Of a stretch of 64,000 bases of DNA, positions 1-7,927 are shown piece after piece; within the stretch, counting starts at the first letter, position 1, and each line of letters starts with the position of its first letter. The notes beneath the pieces are model-generated. The model was not told where the DNA came from. It searched no databases and saw only the letters and a list, made by a program, of their open reading frames with translations. The position numbers and the translations under genes are program-made. The stretch spans positions 2,170,001-2,234,000 of the forward strand of contig NZ_CP024923.1 of NCBI RefSeq assembly GCF_002796605.1, given 5' to 3'. The DNA comes from Sphingomonas psychrotolerans. Lineage in GTDB: Bacteria; Pseudomonadota; Alphaproteobacteria; Sphingomonadales; Sphingomonadaceae.

Positions 1-579
1 GAGGGCAAGCCCGCGCGCCTCACCCAGCCGAGAGATATCGAGGAAGCTCGTGTCTTCGCGCAGGCGCAGCTGCTCACCGGCAAGCCCGTCCTCTATGTCT
101 GCAACGTCAATGAGGAAGACGCCGCCAACGGCAACGAACTCTCCGCCAAGGTGTTCGAAAAGGCGAAGGCCGAGGGCGCAGAAGCCGTCGTGGTGTCGGC
201 GGCGATCGAGGCCGAGATCGCGACGATGCCCGCTGAAGATCGCAGTGAGTTCCTCGCCGAGCTGGGACTTGAGGAGACCGGCCTCGCACGCGTCATCACC
301 GCGGGCTACAAATTGCTCCACTTGCTCACCTTCTTCACCGTCGGCCCGAAGGAAGCGCGCGCGTGGACCGTCGAGGTCGGCGCCAAGGCGCCGCAGGCCG
401 CGGGCGAGATCCACACCGATTTCGAGCGCGGCTTCATCCGCGCCGAGACGATCGCCTATGAGGACTATGTCCAGTTCAAGGGCGAGAGCGGCGCGCGCGA
501 CGCAGGCAAGCTGCGTTCCGAAGGCAAGGAATATGTCGTCCACGACGGCGACGTGATGCTGTTCCGCTTCAACGTCTGA
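1..579 (+). CDS. ychF: YchF/OLA1-type GTPase (ATPase), C-terminal part
   Basis: This is the 3' part of a gene whose start lies before the window. The frame is open from base 1 and ends with TGA at 577-579. The visible 192 residues contain the segment LLTFFTVGPKEARAWTV and the ending DYVQFKGESGARDAGKLR...GDVMLFRFNV, which is the TGS domain and C-terminus typical of YchF. YchF is a cytoplasmic ribosome-associated Obg-like protein that prefers ATP over GTP and is linked to translation and stress responses. The G motifs are outside the window. The family call is secure; nothing can be said about operon structure upstream. Confidence 0.93.
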   Translation, partial: EGKPARLTQPRDIEEARVFAQAQLLTGKPVLYVCNVNEEDAANGNELSAKVFEKAKAEGAEAVVVSAAIEAEIATMPAEDRSEFLAELGLEETGLARVITAGYKLLHLLTFFTVGPKEARAWTVEVGAKAPQAAGEIHTDFERGFIRAETIAYEDYVQFKGESGARDAGKLRSEGKEYVVHDGDVMLFRFNV

Positions 580-615
580 CGCGCGAACTTCCCCGCGCAG
601 AGCATTGATATACAA

Positions 616-639
616 CGGCGCCGCGATGACGCGGCGCCG
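616..639 (+). terminator. possible ychF terminator hairpin
   Basis: A perfect 9-bp stem, CGGCGCCGC at 616-624 and GCGGCGCCG at 631-639, with a 6-base loop, lies 37 bases after the ychF stop. No T-run follows, so this is a hairpin that could stop transcription or protect the mRNA end, not a textbook intrinsic terminator. The rest of 580-849 shows no gene. Confidence 0.4.
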
Positions 640-849
640 GGCCTCGCCGCGCCCACGCCTTCGCTGCTCGGCACCTGCGCGTCCCGCGGCATGTATGGCG
701 ATGTATCGCGCCAAATAGACGCAGACCGCGATCCGCATCACCAGCGAGCAGCCGGCATACAGCTTTTCCCCGCACAAGTACTTAGTTAACAAAGCTTGAA
801 GATGCTATTCTAGCTACCTCGCTGTCGTAGCTGCCGGGCAGATCAAAGT

Positions 850-2964
850 GTGAAGCTTACAACCATTCCCCTGCCTGAATTTGGCTATCCACTGCGCGGA
901 CCGGCGCAGACTGCTCCACGATGGTTGACGCTCGTGCTTCCCCTCGCCGCTGTGCTGATCTGCGGGGCGATCTGGCTGGTGGCAATCCAGATCGCAAACG
1001 TCCAGCGTGCCGGCGTGATATCCAGCGCGGTGCGCGAGAATCGTAATCGCGTGATTGCCTATGACCATTTCATCTCGGGGATCCTCGAGCGCGCCGATAC
1101 CGCCGCCACGCAGCTCGCGCGGTATCATGACGGCGGTGCCGGCGGGCCTGGCGCAGCCCCCGCGTCGCTGATCGATTCCGCCGCCGTCGATCCGCTGTTC
1201 GCGAAGGTCGATGTCGCCGATGCCGCTGGGCGCGTGCGATGGTCGAGCCGGCCTGGAAACACCGCCCGAAGCCTGGTGGGCGAACCCGCGTTCGAGCAGC
1301 TTCGCACTGACGCGACGCGCCAGCCGATCCTCACGGATCCCGCTCGCGAGAGCAATACCGGCAAGGTCTCGATCACTTTCGCCCGCGCGATACTGGCGGA
1401 GGACGGCAAGTTCGGCGGGGTCGTCGCGCTGCATATTCCGATAGACCGCCTGACCCGCTTCTACGAAGGCGCCGATTTCCGGCCACACGACCTGATCTCG
1501 GTCATCCGCCTCGACGGGCTGACTCTCGCCCGGCGCCAGGGCGCAGTCGTCAGCTATGGCCAGAATCTCGCCGGCAAACTCGCCATGCAGCGACAGGCGG
1601 CGCAGCCTTGGGGCACCTATATCGGCCCCAGCTCGGTGGACGGCATCAGGCGCATCTTCAGCCAGCGACGACTGCCGCGTTACGGATTGTTCGTCAGCGT
1701 GGGACTCGGCATCGACGACGCGCTGGCACTCTCTTATGCGAGAACGCGCATATTCTACCTTACCGTGGCCGCCCTCTCGCTCGCGCTGCTGGGCGGCACC
1801 CTCGCTTTCTGGCTGGGCCTGCGCCGTCGGGAAGCGATCATCCAGCGTCTTGCCGCGATCAACAAGCGGCTGTGCGAGGCGCAGGCTATCGGCAAGATCG
1901 GCGATTGGGAACTCGATCTGGAGAGTAAATTGCTCACCTGCTCGGAGGAAACTTGCCGGATGCACGGCCGCGATCCAGCACAGGACATCATGACCTCGGA
2001 CGAGGCGCTCGCCTTCCATGACCTGGCGGGCCGCAAGGAGATCCAGCGGACGTTACGTACCGCGATCCTGTCGAAGCAGCCGGCGCAATGCGAAGTCGTC
2101 AGCACCATGGGTGATGGCCGGGTCGCACCACTGCGGATCCGGATGTCGCCGGTGGTCGATCCCGACGGCCGGGTGCGGACCGTGCTCGGCACCGAGCAGG
2201 ATGTCACCACCGAGCGGCGGCACGAGCAGCTTCGCGCCGAAGTGGCGCATATCACCCGCGTGGAGGCCGTGAACGTAATGGCCGCAACGATCGCGCACGA
2301 GCTTTCGCAGCCGCTCACCGCGGCCGGCAATTATCTCAGCGCCGCGATCTATCTGGCCGAGCAGGGCAGACATTCGCTGGTCGATCAGGAGCGGCTGGCA
2401 GTCCTGCTGGGGCAAGCGGGCCGGCAGATCGGGCTGAGCGGCAAGATCATCTCGCGCGCACGCGAGATGATCTCGGATCGCCGCATCGGCGAGATGGCGT
2501 CGCTCGACGACATCGTCGAGGAGGCGATCGCACTCAGCAAGGTCGCCGATCCGGCCGTCGCACGCGCGGCGATCAGCGCGCAGCTCGAACCCGACACCGG
2601 CCATGTCGCCGCCGACAAGGTGCAGATCCAGCAGGTCCTGCTCAATCTGATCCGCAACGCCGCGCAGGCAGTCGCCGACGTCGACAAGCCGCAGGTGATC
2701 GTCACGAGCCACCGCGAAGCGGCGGGAATGGTGATGGTCAGCGTGGGCGACAACGGCAAAGGGCTCCCCGGCAACGGCGGCGACATTTTCGCACCCTTCG
2801 GCGCCGCCGATCGCAACGGCCTCGGCATCGGGCTGTCGATCTGCCGCACGATCGTCGATTCCTATGGTGGCCGCATCTGGAGCAGCATCAGCCCGCTGGG
2901 CGGCGCGGCGATCTGCTTCACCCTCCCGCTCGACGAACTGGCATTGCTCTACGACGTCGCCTGA
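850..2964 (+). CDS. membrane sensor histidine kinase with Cache-like sensor and PAS domain
   Basis: A 704-residue inner-membrane sensor kinase. One membrane segment (about 27-47) and another (about 303-323) bracket a roughly 250-residue periplasmic region that looks like a double-Cache sensor. A PAS-like domain follows (about 340-455), then the HisKA H-box AHELSQPLTAA with the phosphorylated His near 483. The HATPase part has an N-box (LLNLIRNAAQAV), a G1 box (DNGKG) and a G2 box (GLGIGLSI). The short H-box/PAS arrangement resembles FixL/DctB-like kinases. No response regulator is adjacent, so it is an orphan and its signal is unknown. The start is GTG at 850 with a weak ribosome-binding site. 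It converges with the dipeptidase gene downstream, three bases away. Confidence 0.85.
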   Translation: MKLTTIPLPEFGYPLRGPAQTAPRWLTLVLPLAAVLICGAIWLVAIQIANVQRAGVISSAVRENRNRVIAYDHFISGILERADTAATQLARYHDGGAGGPGAAPASLIDSAAVDPLFAKVDVADAAGRVRWSSRPGNTARSLVGEPAFEQLRTDATRQPILTDPARESNTGKVSITFARAILAEDGKFGGVVALHIPIDRLTRFYEGADFRPHDLISVIRLDGLTLARRQGAVVSYGQNLAGKLAMQRQAAQPWGTYIGPSSVDGIRRIFSQRRLPRYGLFVSVGLGIDDALALSYARTRIFYLTVAALSLALLGGTLAFWLGLRRREAIIQRLAAINKRLCEAQAIGKIGDWELDLESKLLTCSEETCRMHGRDPAQDIMTSDEALAFHDLAGRKEIQRTLRTAILSKQPAQCEVVSTMGDGRVAPLRIRMSPVVDPDGRVRTVLGTEQDVTTERRHEQLRAEVAHITRVEAVNVMAATIAHELSQPLTAAGNYLSAAIYLAEQGRHSLVDQERLAVLLGQAGRQIGLSGKIISRAREMISDRRIGEMASLDDIVEEAIALSKVADPAVARAAISAQLEPDTGHVAADKVQIQQVLLNLIRNAAQAVADVDKPQVIVTSHREAAGMVMVSVGDNGKGLPGNGGDIFAPFGAADRNGLGIGLSICRTIVDSYGGRIWSSISPLGGAAICFTLPLDELALLYDVA

Positions 2965-2967
2965 GCG

Positions 2968-4170
2968 TCAGCGGGCGGCGCGCTCGGCCGCCTCGACGAT
3001 GCGCAGGATATTGCCACTCCACATCTTGGCGAGGTCGGCGTCGGAATAACCCGCCTGCCTGAGCCTTTCGGTGACCTTGGGCAGCGCCGAGATGTCCGCG
3101 ATCCCGGGCAGCCCGCCGCCGCCGTCCCAGTCGGCGCCGAAGCAGACATGATCGACGCCCGCGACCTGGATCACGTGGAGCACCATCGCCATGTAGCGCT
3201 CGAAATCGGCGGCCCACATCGGCTGGGTCGCGTCGAGCGCACGCCATTTGCGGGCCAGATCCGCCTGCTGCTCGGGGCTTAGGTCGGCGATATGCTCATA
3301 TTGCGTGAACAAAGCCGCACGCTCGGGCGTCATGTTCATGTTGGACAGGAAGATCGTGCTGACGCAGATCGCCCCGCCCTTCGCAGCGAGCCTGCGGATG
3401 CGACCGTCGTCGAGATTTCGGGGATGGTCGAACGCCTCGCGCCCGCTCGAATGCGAGAGCAGCAACGGCGTCTTCGACAATTCCAGCATCTGATCGAACG
3501 CGGCGTCGGACGCGTGGCTGGCGTCGATCACCATCCCCAGCCGATTCATCTCCTCTACCCATTTGCGCCCGAGGGGTGAGAGACCATTCCATTTCGGCGT
3601 GTCTCCGGAGGAATCGGCGAACTGGTTGTTGGCGCCGTGCACCGGCCCGGCCAGCCGCACGCCGCGATCGTGGAAGTCCTCGAGCAGCGAAAGATCCTCG
3701 CCGAGCGGATAGCTGTTCTCCATGCTCTTGAACGCGATGCGCAGTCCCATACGATCGATCCGGCGCGCGTCTTCGGCGGTCATCGCGAAGTCGATGCGGT
3801 TGGGGAAGGCCGCGAGCGTGGTGTCGATCAGGTCGGATCGCTTGCGCGCGAAGGCGAGCGCGTCGGCATAGCCTTTGGCCGTCAGCGGCCCCTGCTCGGT
3901 ATAGATCGCGAAGAACCCGCCATCGAGCGCGCCGGAATCCATCCGCTCGAGATCGACCTGGACGAGGTCGGCGGCAGGGTCGTGATGCCCGGCAAAGCTC
4001 CAGCCCGGGCGGGCGAAGTGGATCGGCGTGTCGAGATGGGTGTCGAGCGTTAGGAAATCGCGATGCGATTTTTGCGCCGGCGCCGATGTGGTGGCGCAGC
4101 CGGCGAGCAGCAGGGCCAGCCCCGCCATTCCCCTCCTTTTCAGGGAGGGGAGAAAATCGGCCCGCCTCAC
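2968..4170 (-). CDS. M19 membrane dipeptidase, lipoprotein
   Basis: A 400-residue renal-dipeptidase-type (M19) zinc enzyme, which hydrolyses dipeptides and in this family often accepts a D-residue at the C-terminal side. The DTHLD motif near the N-terminus supplies the His-x-Asp metal ligands, SMENSYP the bridging Glu, and LLLSHSSGREAFDHPRN the later histidines. The signal region KRRGMAGLALLLAGC has a lipobox with Cys25, so the mature protein is probably a lipid-anchored periplasmic enzyme. It is the last gene of the minus-strand operon; its GTG start overlaps the stop of the serine hydrolase gene (GTGA). An alternative ATG at 4128 has an excellent AGGAGG site but would leave too short a signal peptide without positive charges, so GTG 4170 is preferred with some doubt. 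Confidence 0.88.
   Translation of the reverse strand: MRRADFLPSLKRRGMAGLALLLAGCATTSAPAQKSHRDFLTLDTHLDTPIHFARPGWSFAGHHDPAADLVQVDLERMDSGALDGGFFAIYTEQGPLTAKGYADALAFARKRSDLIDTTLAAFPNRIDFAMTAEDARRIDRMGLRIAFKSMENSYPLGEDLSLLEDFHDRGVRLAGPVHGANNQFADSSGDTPKWNGLSPLGRKWVEEMNRLGMVIDASHASDAAFDQMLELSKTPLLLSHSSGREAFDHPRNLDDGRIRRLAAKGGAICVSTIFLSNMNMTPERAALFTQYEHIADLSPEQQADLARKWRALDATQPMWAADFERYMAMVLHVIQVAGVDHVCFGADWDGGGGLPGIADISALPKVTERLRQAGYSDADLAKMWSGNILRIVEAAERAAR
4131..4153. repeat. GC-rich palindrome at the gene junction
   Basis: CCCCTCC at 4131-4137 and GGAGGGG near the other end form a hairpin of the same style as the CCCCTCCCGC palindromes near 35857. It overlaps the first codons of the lipoprotein dipeptidase and supplies the strong purine-rich stretch in front of the ATG at 4128. 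Confidence 0.4.
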
Positions 4171-5744
4171 TTCGCCCCCTCCGCCACCGGCCGCAGGTCG
4201 AGATCCTTATAATCGTAGCTGAAATCGGCGATCGGGCTCTCCGGCTTCATCGAGACGCGCTCCACCCTGCCCTCGGCGTCGAGCGCGAAGCTGACATAGG
4301 CCGGCTCGATCGCCTTGTCGTCGAAGCGGGTGACGAAGGTGTCGTATTGCCAGTGGACCAGCTTGCCGGCCATGCGGGGCGTGGTCTTGAAGTCGATCCG
4401 CAAGCCGTCGGCGCCGCTGGTCACGGCGACGTCGCCATACCAGGCATCGCGATAGGTCCCGGCATAGCGCGCGAGCGACAGCGACGGCCCGATCTTGGCC
4501 GGCGCGGCCTTGACGCCGGCCAGCGCCGCCTTTCCGCCTTCGATCCGCTGGGTCATGAACGCGCCGAAGCGGGCGGGCCAATCCTGATCGGGCACGCCGA
4601 GATAGTGATCGACCAGCATGTGCGCGACGCCGCGGAGCAATGCGACTTCCTCCGAATTGACCACCACCGCGATGCCGACCTCCTGATCGGGCAGCAGGAT
4701 GATGTGGGTGATCGATCCGAACACGCCGCCGCCGTGCGAGATGATCCGCGCGCCGCGATAATCCTCGACTTCCCAACCCAGCGCATAGGTGCTGAACTTG
4801 GGCGTGAGCGGGGCGAGGCTGCCCGGATATTGCGTTATCGGCTGGACGGTCACGCCCTTCCACATTTCGGCCGCCTGCGCCTCACTGAACAGCCGTCCGC
4901 CCCCGGGCAGCGCGCCGTGGCCGAGCTGGATCTTGAGCCACTGCGCGAGATCGCGCGCGCTGAGCGCCAGTCCGCCCGCCGGCATCGCGGCGCGGCCGAG
5001 TTCCTCGCGCTCGTCGAGCACCGAATTGGGCCCGTCGCCGCGCACCACGCCGCCAACCCGGGCATGCGCGAAGGCGCGATCGGGCGTCGCCCAGCGCGCT
5101 TCATACGTGGCTGTCGCGTCGCTCATTCCGCCACGCTTGAGCACTTCGCGCGCCATGAACTCTTCCCACGTCTTGCCGCTGACTTCCTCGATCAGCTGGC
5201 CGGCGACGGTGTAGAGGATGTTGTCATAGGCATAGCCTGAGCGAAAGCTGGTGGCGGGCTTGATCCAGGCGAGCCGCTTGACCGTCTCCTTGCGCGACAG
5301 GCTGCCGCGGGGCACGAACAGCAGGTCCCCCGCCCCCAGCCCGAGCCCGCTGTGATGGACGAGCAAGTCGCGGACCGTCATCTCGCGCGTCACCCACGGA
5401 TCGTACATGCGGAACCACGGCATGTGATCGATCACCTTGTCGTCCCAGCCGATTTTGCCCTGATCGACGAGGATCGCGATCGCAGTGGCAGTGAACGCCT
5501 TGCCCGTCGATCCGGTCTGGAAGATCGTGTCGGCGTCGACCTTGGCGGCCTCGCCGAGTTTGCGGACGCCCCAGCCCCTGGCGAGCGTGGTCTTGCCATG
5601 CTCGACGATCGCGACCGCGATACCAGGCGCGCCGCTCGCCTTGCGCAGCGCCTCGACCTTCGCGTCGAGCCCCGCCGGCGGATCGGCAAGCGCAGGAGCC
5701 CCGAGCGCGAGCAGCGGCAGAGCGAACAGATGATGCAGCTTCAT
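4167..5744 (-). CDS. exported serine hydrolase, beta-lactamase/D-peptidase family (S12)
   Basis: A 525-residue class C beta-lactamase-like hydrolase with a Sec signal peptide (MKLHHLFALPLLALGAPALA). Catalytic motifs are visible in order: S79-T-G-K82 (SxxK), Y173-D-N175 (YxN) and a late HGG (ISHGGGVFGS). A C-terminal beta-rich extension of the DUF3471 type follows the catalytic domain. Members include D-aminopeptidases, DD-peptidases and esterases; the sequence does not fix the substrate. The ATG at 5744 overlaps the TGA of the permease gene (ATGA), so translation is probably coupled. Its place between two dipeptidases, a permease and DgcN suggests it cleaves D-amino-acid-containing peptides in the periplasm; this is inference. 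Confidence 0.85.
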   Translation of the reverse strand: MKLHHLFALPLLALGAPALADPPAGLDAKVEALRKASGAPGIAVAIVEHGKTTLARGWGVRKLGEAAKVDADTIFQTGSTGKAFTATAIAILVDQGKIGWDDKVIDHMPWFRMYDPWVTREMTVRDLLVHHSGLGLGAGDLLFVPRGSLSRKETVKRLAWIKPATSFRSGYAYDNILYTVAGQLIEEVSGKTWEEFMAREVLKRGGMSDATATYEARWATPDRAFAHARVGGVVRGDGPNSVLDEREELGRAAMPAGGLALSARDLAQWLKIQLGHGALPGGGRLFSEAQAAEMWKGVTVQPITQYPGSLAPLTPKFSTYALGWEVEDYRGARIISHGGGVFGSITHIILLPDQEVGIAVVVNSEEVALLRGVAHMLVDHYLGVPDQDWPARFGAFMTQRIEGGKAALAGVKAAPAKIGPSLSLARYAGTYRDAWYGDVAVTSGADGLRIDFKTTPRMAGKLVHWQYDTFVTRFDDKAIEPAYVSFALDAEGRVERVSMKPESPIADFSYDYKDLDLRPVAEGAK

Positions 5745-6871
5745 GCGACGATCTCCTTGGATGCGGCGGAACGGCGCCGGAGCAGCCGCGCCAACCCGAG
5801 CGTCATCAGCGGCAGCACGAACACGGCGAGGAACAGGTACGCCAGCAGCCGATAGCCGCTGGCGATCAGCGCGATCAGCCCGACGCGCTCGGCGACGAAC
5901 ATGCACACCAGCAGCAGCACCCCCGCGATCGCGGCGCGGGCACGCGCGCTGAGCTCGGCTTCGCGGCGACGGCGGAGGACCCCTGCAATGCGCTCGTTGA
6001 TCGCATGCACCGCGCCGGTGCCGCTCTCGAGCAAGGCGGCGAAGATCATCGCCTGGAACAGCAAATGGAACGCCGGCGCGTTCAATTGCCGGAGGAGGAA
6101 ATCTGAAGGCAGAGTCTCGGCGCCGATCGCGGGATAGAAAGCGATCATGCAGACGAAGAACAGGATCGCCGGTGCCATCGCCAACGGCCCGGCGATGAGG
6201 CCCGCGACCACGGCGTCGCGCGTGCTGGTCAAATGCCGCAGCACCGGCAGGATCACCACCGCGCCGATGATGTTGTAGCTGGCATAGGTCAGCCCGCCCG
6301 ACGCCCAGCCGGTCCGCGGCGCCGGCGTTGCGAAGCCCATGGCGATGCGGTCGCCGAAGCTGAGCAGGCTGAGGATCAGGAACAGCGCATAGACGCCGTA
6401 GAGCAGGAACGAGACATATTTGAACACGCCTTCGACTGCCGCATTGCCCAACGAAACGGTGGCGAGGATCCCCCCCGCGAGCAGCAATGCCCCGACGAAG
6501 CTCGACCAGCCGAACATCGCCGCGCTGATCGCGCCCGCGCTTGCCCCGAACACCGCAAGAATCAGCACCACGAACAGGATGTACGCCACTTCGAACGCGA
6601 TCCACGCCGGGCCGAGCAAATCGGCGAAAAAGGCACGATAGTCGAGCGCCCCCGCCAGCCGGGCATAGGCAAAGGTGGTCGCCGCAATCACGCTCCACAG
6701 CAGCATCGCCAGCAGCATGCCGGCGAGTCCGCCCCACGGCCCCGCCGGCAGGAAATACTCCGCCAGCTCACGCCCGGTGGCATAGCCGCCGCCGATGATC
6801 ACGGCCTTCATCGCGAAGCCGGGCAACAGGAAGCGCTGGAACCAGCTCGATCCTGCGGCGGCTGCGCTCAT
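5741..6871 (-). CDS. YkvI-like multi-pass membrane permease
   Basis: A 376-residue integral membrane protein with about ten hydrophobic segments. The N-terminal GFAMKAVIIGGGYATGREL is the recognisable signature of the YkvI group (COG3949), uncharacterised proteins distantly related to amino-acid/sodium symporters of the LeuT-like fold. Start ATG 6871 overlaps the TGA of dgcN (ATGA), and its own stop overlaps the next start, so the three genes are translationally coupled. Context suggests it imports D-glutamate, an acylated amino acid or a dipeptide across the inner membrane. No transport activity can be proved from sequence. Confidence 0.75.
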   Translation of the reverse strand: MSAAAAGSSWFQRFLLPGFAMKAVIIGGGYATGRELAEYFLPAGPWGGLAGMLLAMLLWSVIAATTFAYARLAGALDYRAFFADLLGPAWIAFEVAYILFVVLILAVFGASAGAISAAMFGWSSFVGALLLAGGILATVSLGNAAVEGVFKYVSFLLYGVYALFLILSLLSFGDRIAMGFATPAPRTGWASGGLTYASYNIIGAVVILPVLRHLTSTRDAVVAGLIAGPLAMAPAILFFVCMIAFYPAIGAETLPSDFLLRQLNAPAFHLLFQAMIFAALLESGTGAVHAINERIAGVLRRRREAELSARARAAIAGVLLLVCMFVAERVGLIALIASGYRLLAYLFLAVFVLPLMTLGLARLLRRRSAASKEIVA

Positions 6872-7908
6872 GCCAGGCAGCTATCGACGAGCGCGTCGAA
6901 CGCCGGCCCGCCGCGCACCGGATCGGCGACCGGAAGCCCGAGCCGTTTGCTCTCGCGCCACATCACCTCGGCAGCCTCGGCCTCATCCAGCGCCGACGTG
7001 TTGAAGCTGAGCCCGCCGCAGCGGATGTTCGGGTTGGTCCTCCGCCCGAGCGCCAAGGTGAGATCCACGATCTCCTCGATCGTCGCGACCTGATAGCCCG
7101 CGGTGCCGAGCATTTCGGTCCGCCCCGGCTCGTGACACACCACGAACACGTCCGGCTGGCTGCCATGGAGCAGCCCCAGCGAGACCGCCGCATAAGCCGG
7201 ATGCGCGAGCGAGCCCTGCCCTTCGATCACATCCCAATGCTCCGGCGCGGCGTCAGGCGAGAGCATCTCCGCCGCGCCCGCCTCGAAATCAGAGACCACT
7301 GCGTCCATCGGCATGCCCCCGCCGGCGATCATGATCCCGGTCTGCCCCGTGGCGCGGAAATCGCTCGCCACACCGCGCTGCGCGAAGGCGCGCGCCAGCG
7401 CCAGCGCGGTGTACTTCTTGCCGAGCGCGCAATCGGTTCCCACCGTCAGCAACCTTTTCCCCGTCCGCTTGCGCCCCGTCGCCACCGGAATCTGCGCCGG
7501 CGGCACCCGGATGTCGATCAGCCGCCGCCCGAGCAACGCAGCGGTTTCACGCAGCTCAGGAATGTCGGAAAGCCGCGTGTGCATCCCCGCGACCACGTCG
7601 AGTCCCGCCTCGAGCGCCTCGACCAGCGAGGCACGCCAGCTCTGCGGGATCACCCCCCCGGCATTCGCCACGCCGATCACCAGCGCCCGGGCGCCCTGCG
7701 CATAAGCCTCGACTGGCGTGAGCTGCGGCAGCCCGGTGGTCACCGCCGCGCCAGCAAGGGTGAGCTCGCCGACGCATTTCTCGGGCGCCCAGTCGCGCAG
7801 TCCCAAAGCGGTCTTGGCGAAGCCGCGTTCGACCGTGTCGCCGAGGAACAGCAGATATGGCTGCGGCAGGGCAAGCGTGTCGGCCTTCAGGCCGAAGGGA
7901 GCATTCAT
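6868..7908 (-). CDS. dgcN: DgcN-like protein (DUF1611), probable D-glutamate N-acyltransferase
   Basis: A 346-residue cytoplasmic protein of the DUF1611/COG3367 family. The C-terminal half begins with a P-loop-like motif (TVGTDCALGKKYTA, about 155-168) and contains EGQGSLAHPAY and HEPGR, characteristic of this family. Some members have been described as DgcN, which N-acetylates D-glutamate before racemisation by DgcA. The partner racemase is encoded at 11397-12410, which supports the call. The start is ATG 7908 (MNAPFGLK), 20 bases after the TonB receptor gene. Longer in-frame readings upstream run into the receptor gene and are rejected. Substrate could be another D-amino acid; the family assignment is firmer than the reaction. 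Confidence 0.75.
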   Translation of the reverse strand: MNAPFGLKADTLALPQPYLLFLGDTVERGFAKTALGLRDWAPEKCVGELTLAGAAVTTGLPQLTPVEAYAQGARALVIGVANAGGVIPQSWRASLVEALEAGLDVVAGMHTRLSDIPELRETAALLGRRLIDIRVPPAQIPVATGRKRTGKRLLTVGTDCALGKKYTALALARAFAQRGVASDFRATGQTGIMIAGGGMPMDAVVSDFEAGAAEMLSPDAAPEHWDVIEGQGSLAHPAYAAVSLGLLHGSQPDVFVVCHEPGRTEMLGTAGYQVATIEEIVDLTLALGRRTNPNIRCGGLSFNTSALDEAEAAEVMWRESKRLGLPVADPVRGGPAFDALVDSCLA

Positions 7909-7927
7909 GGGATGCGCTTCCTGCAAA

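Noticed and set aside
5745..6737. Upstream extension of the 4167-5744 serine hydrolase
   Set aside because: The signal peptide begins at 5744 and the extra part is the permease gene read in another frame.
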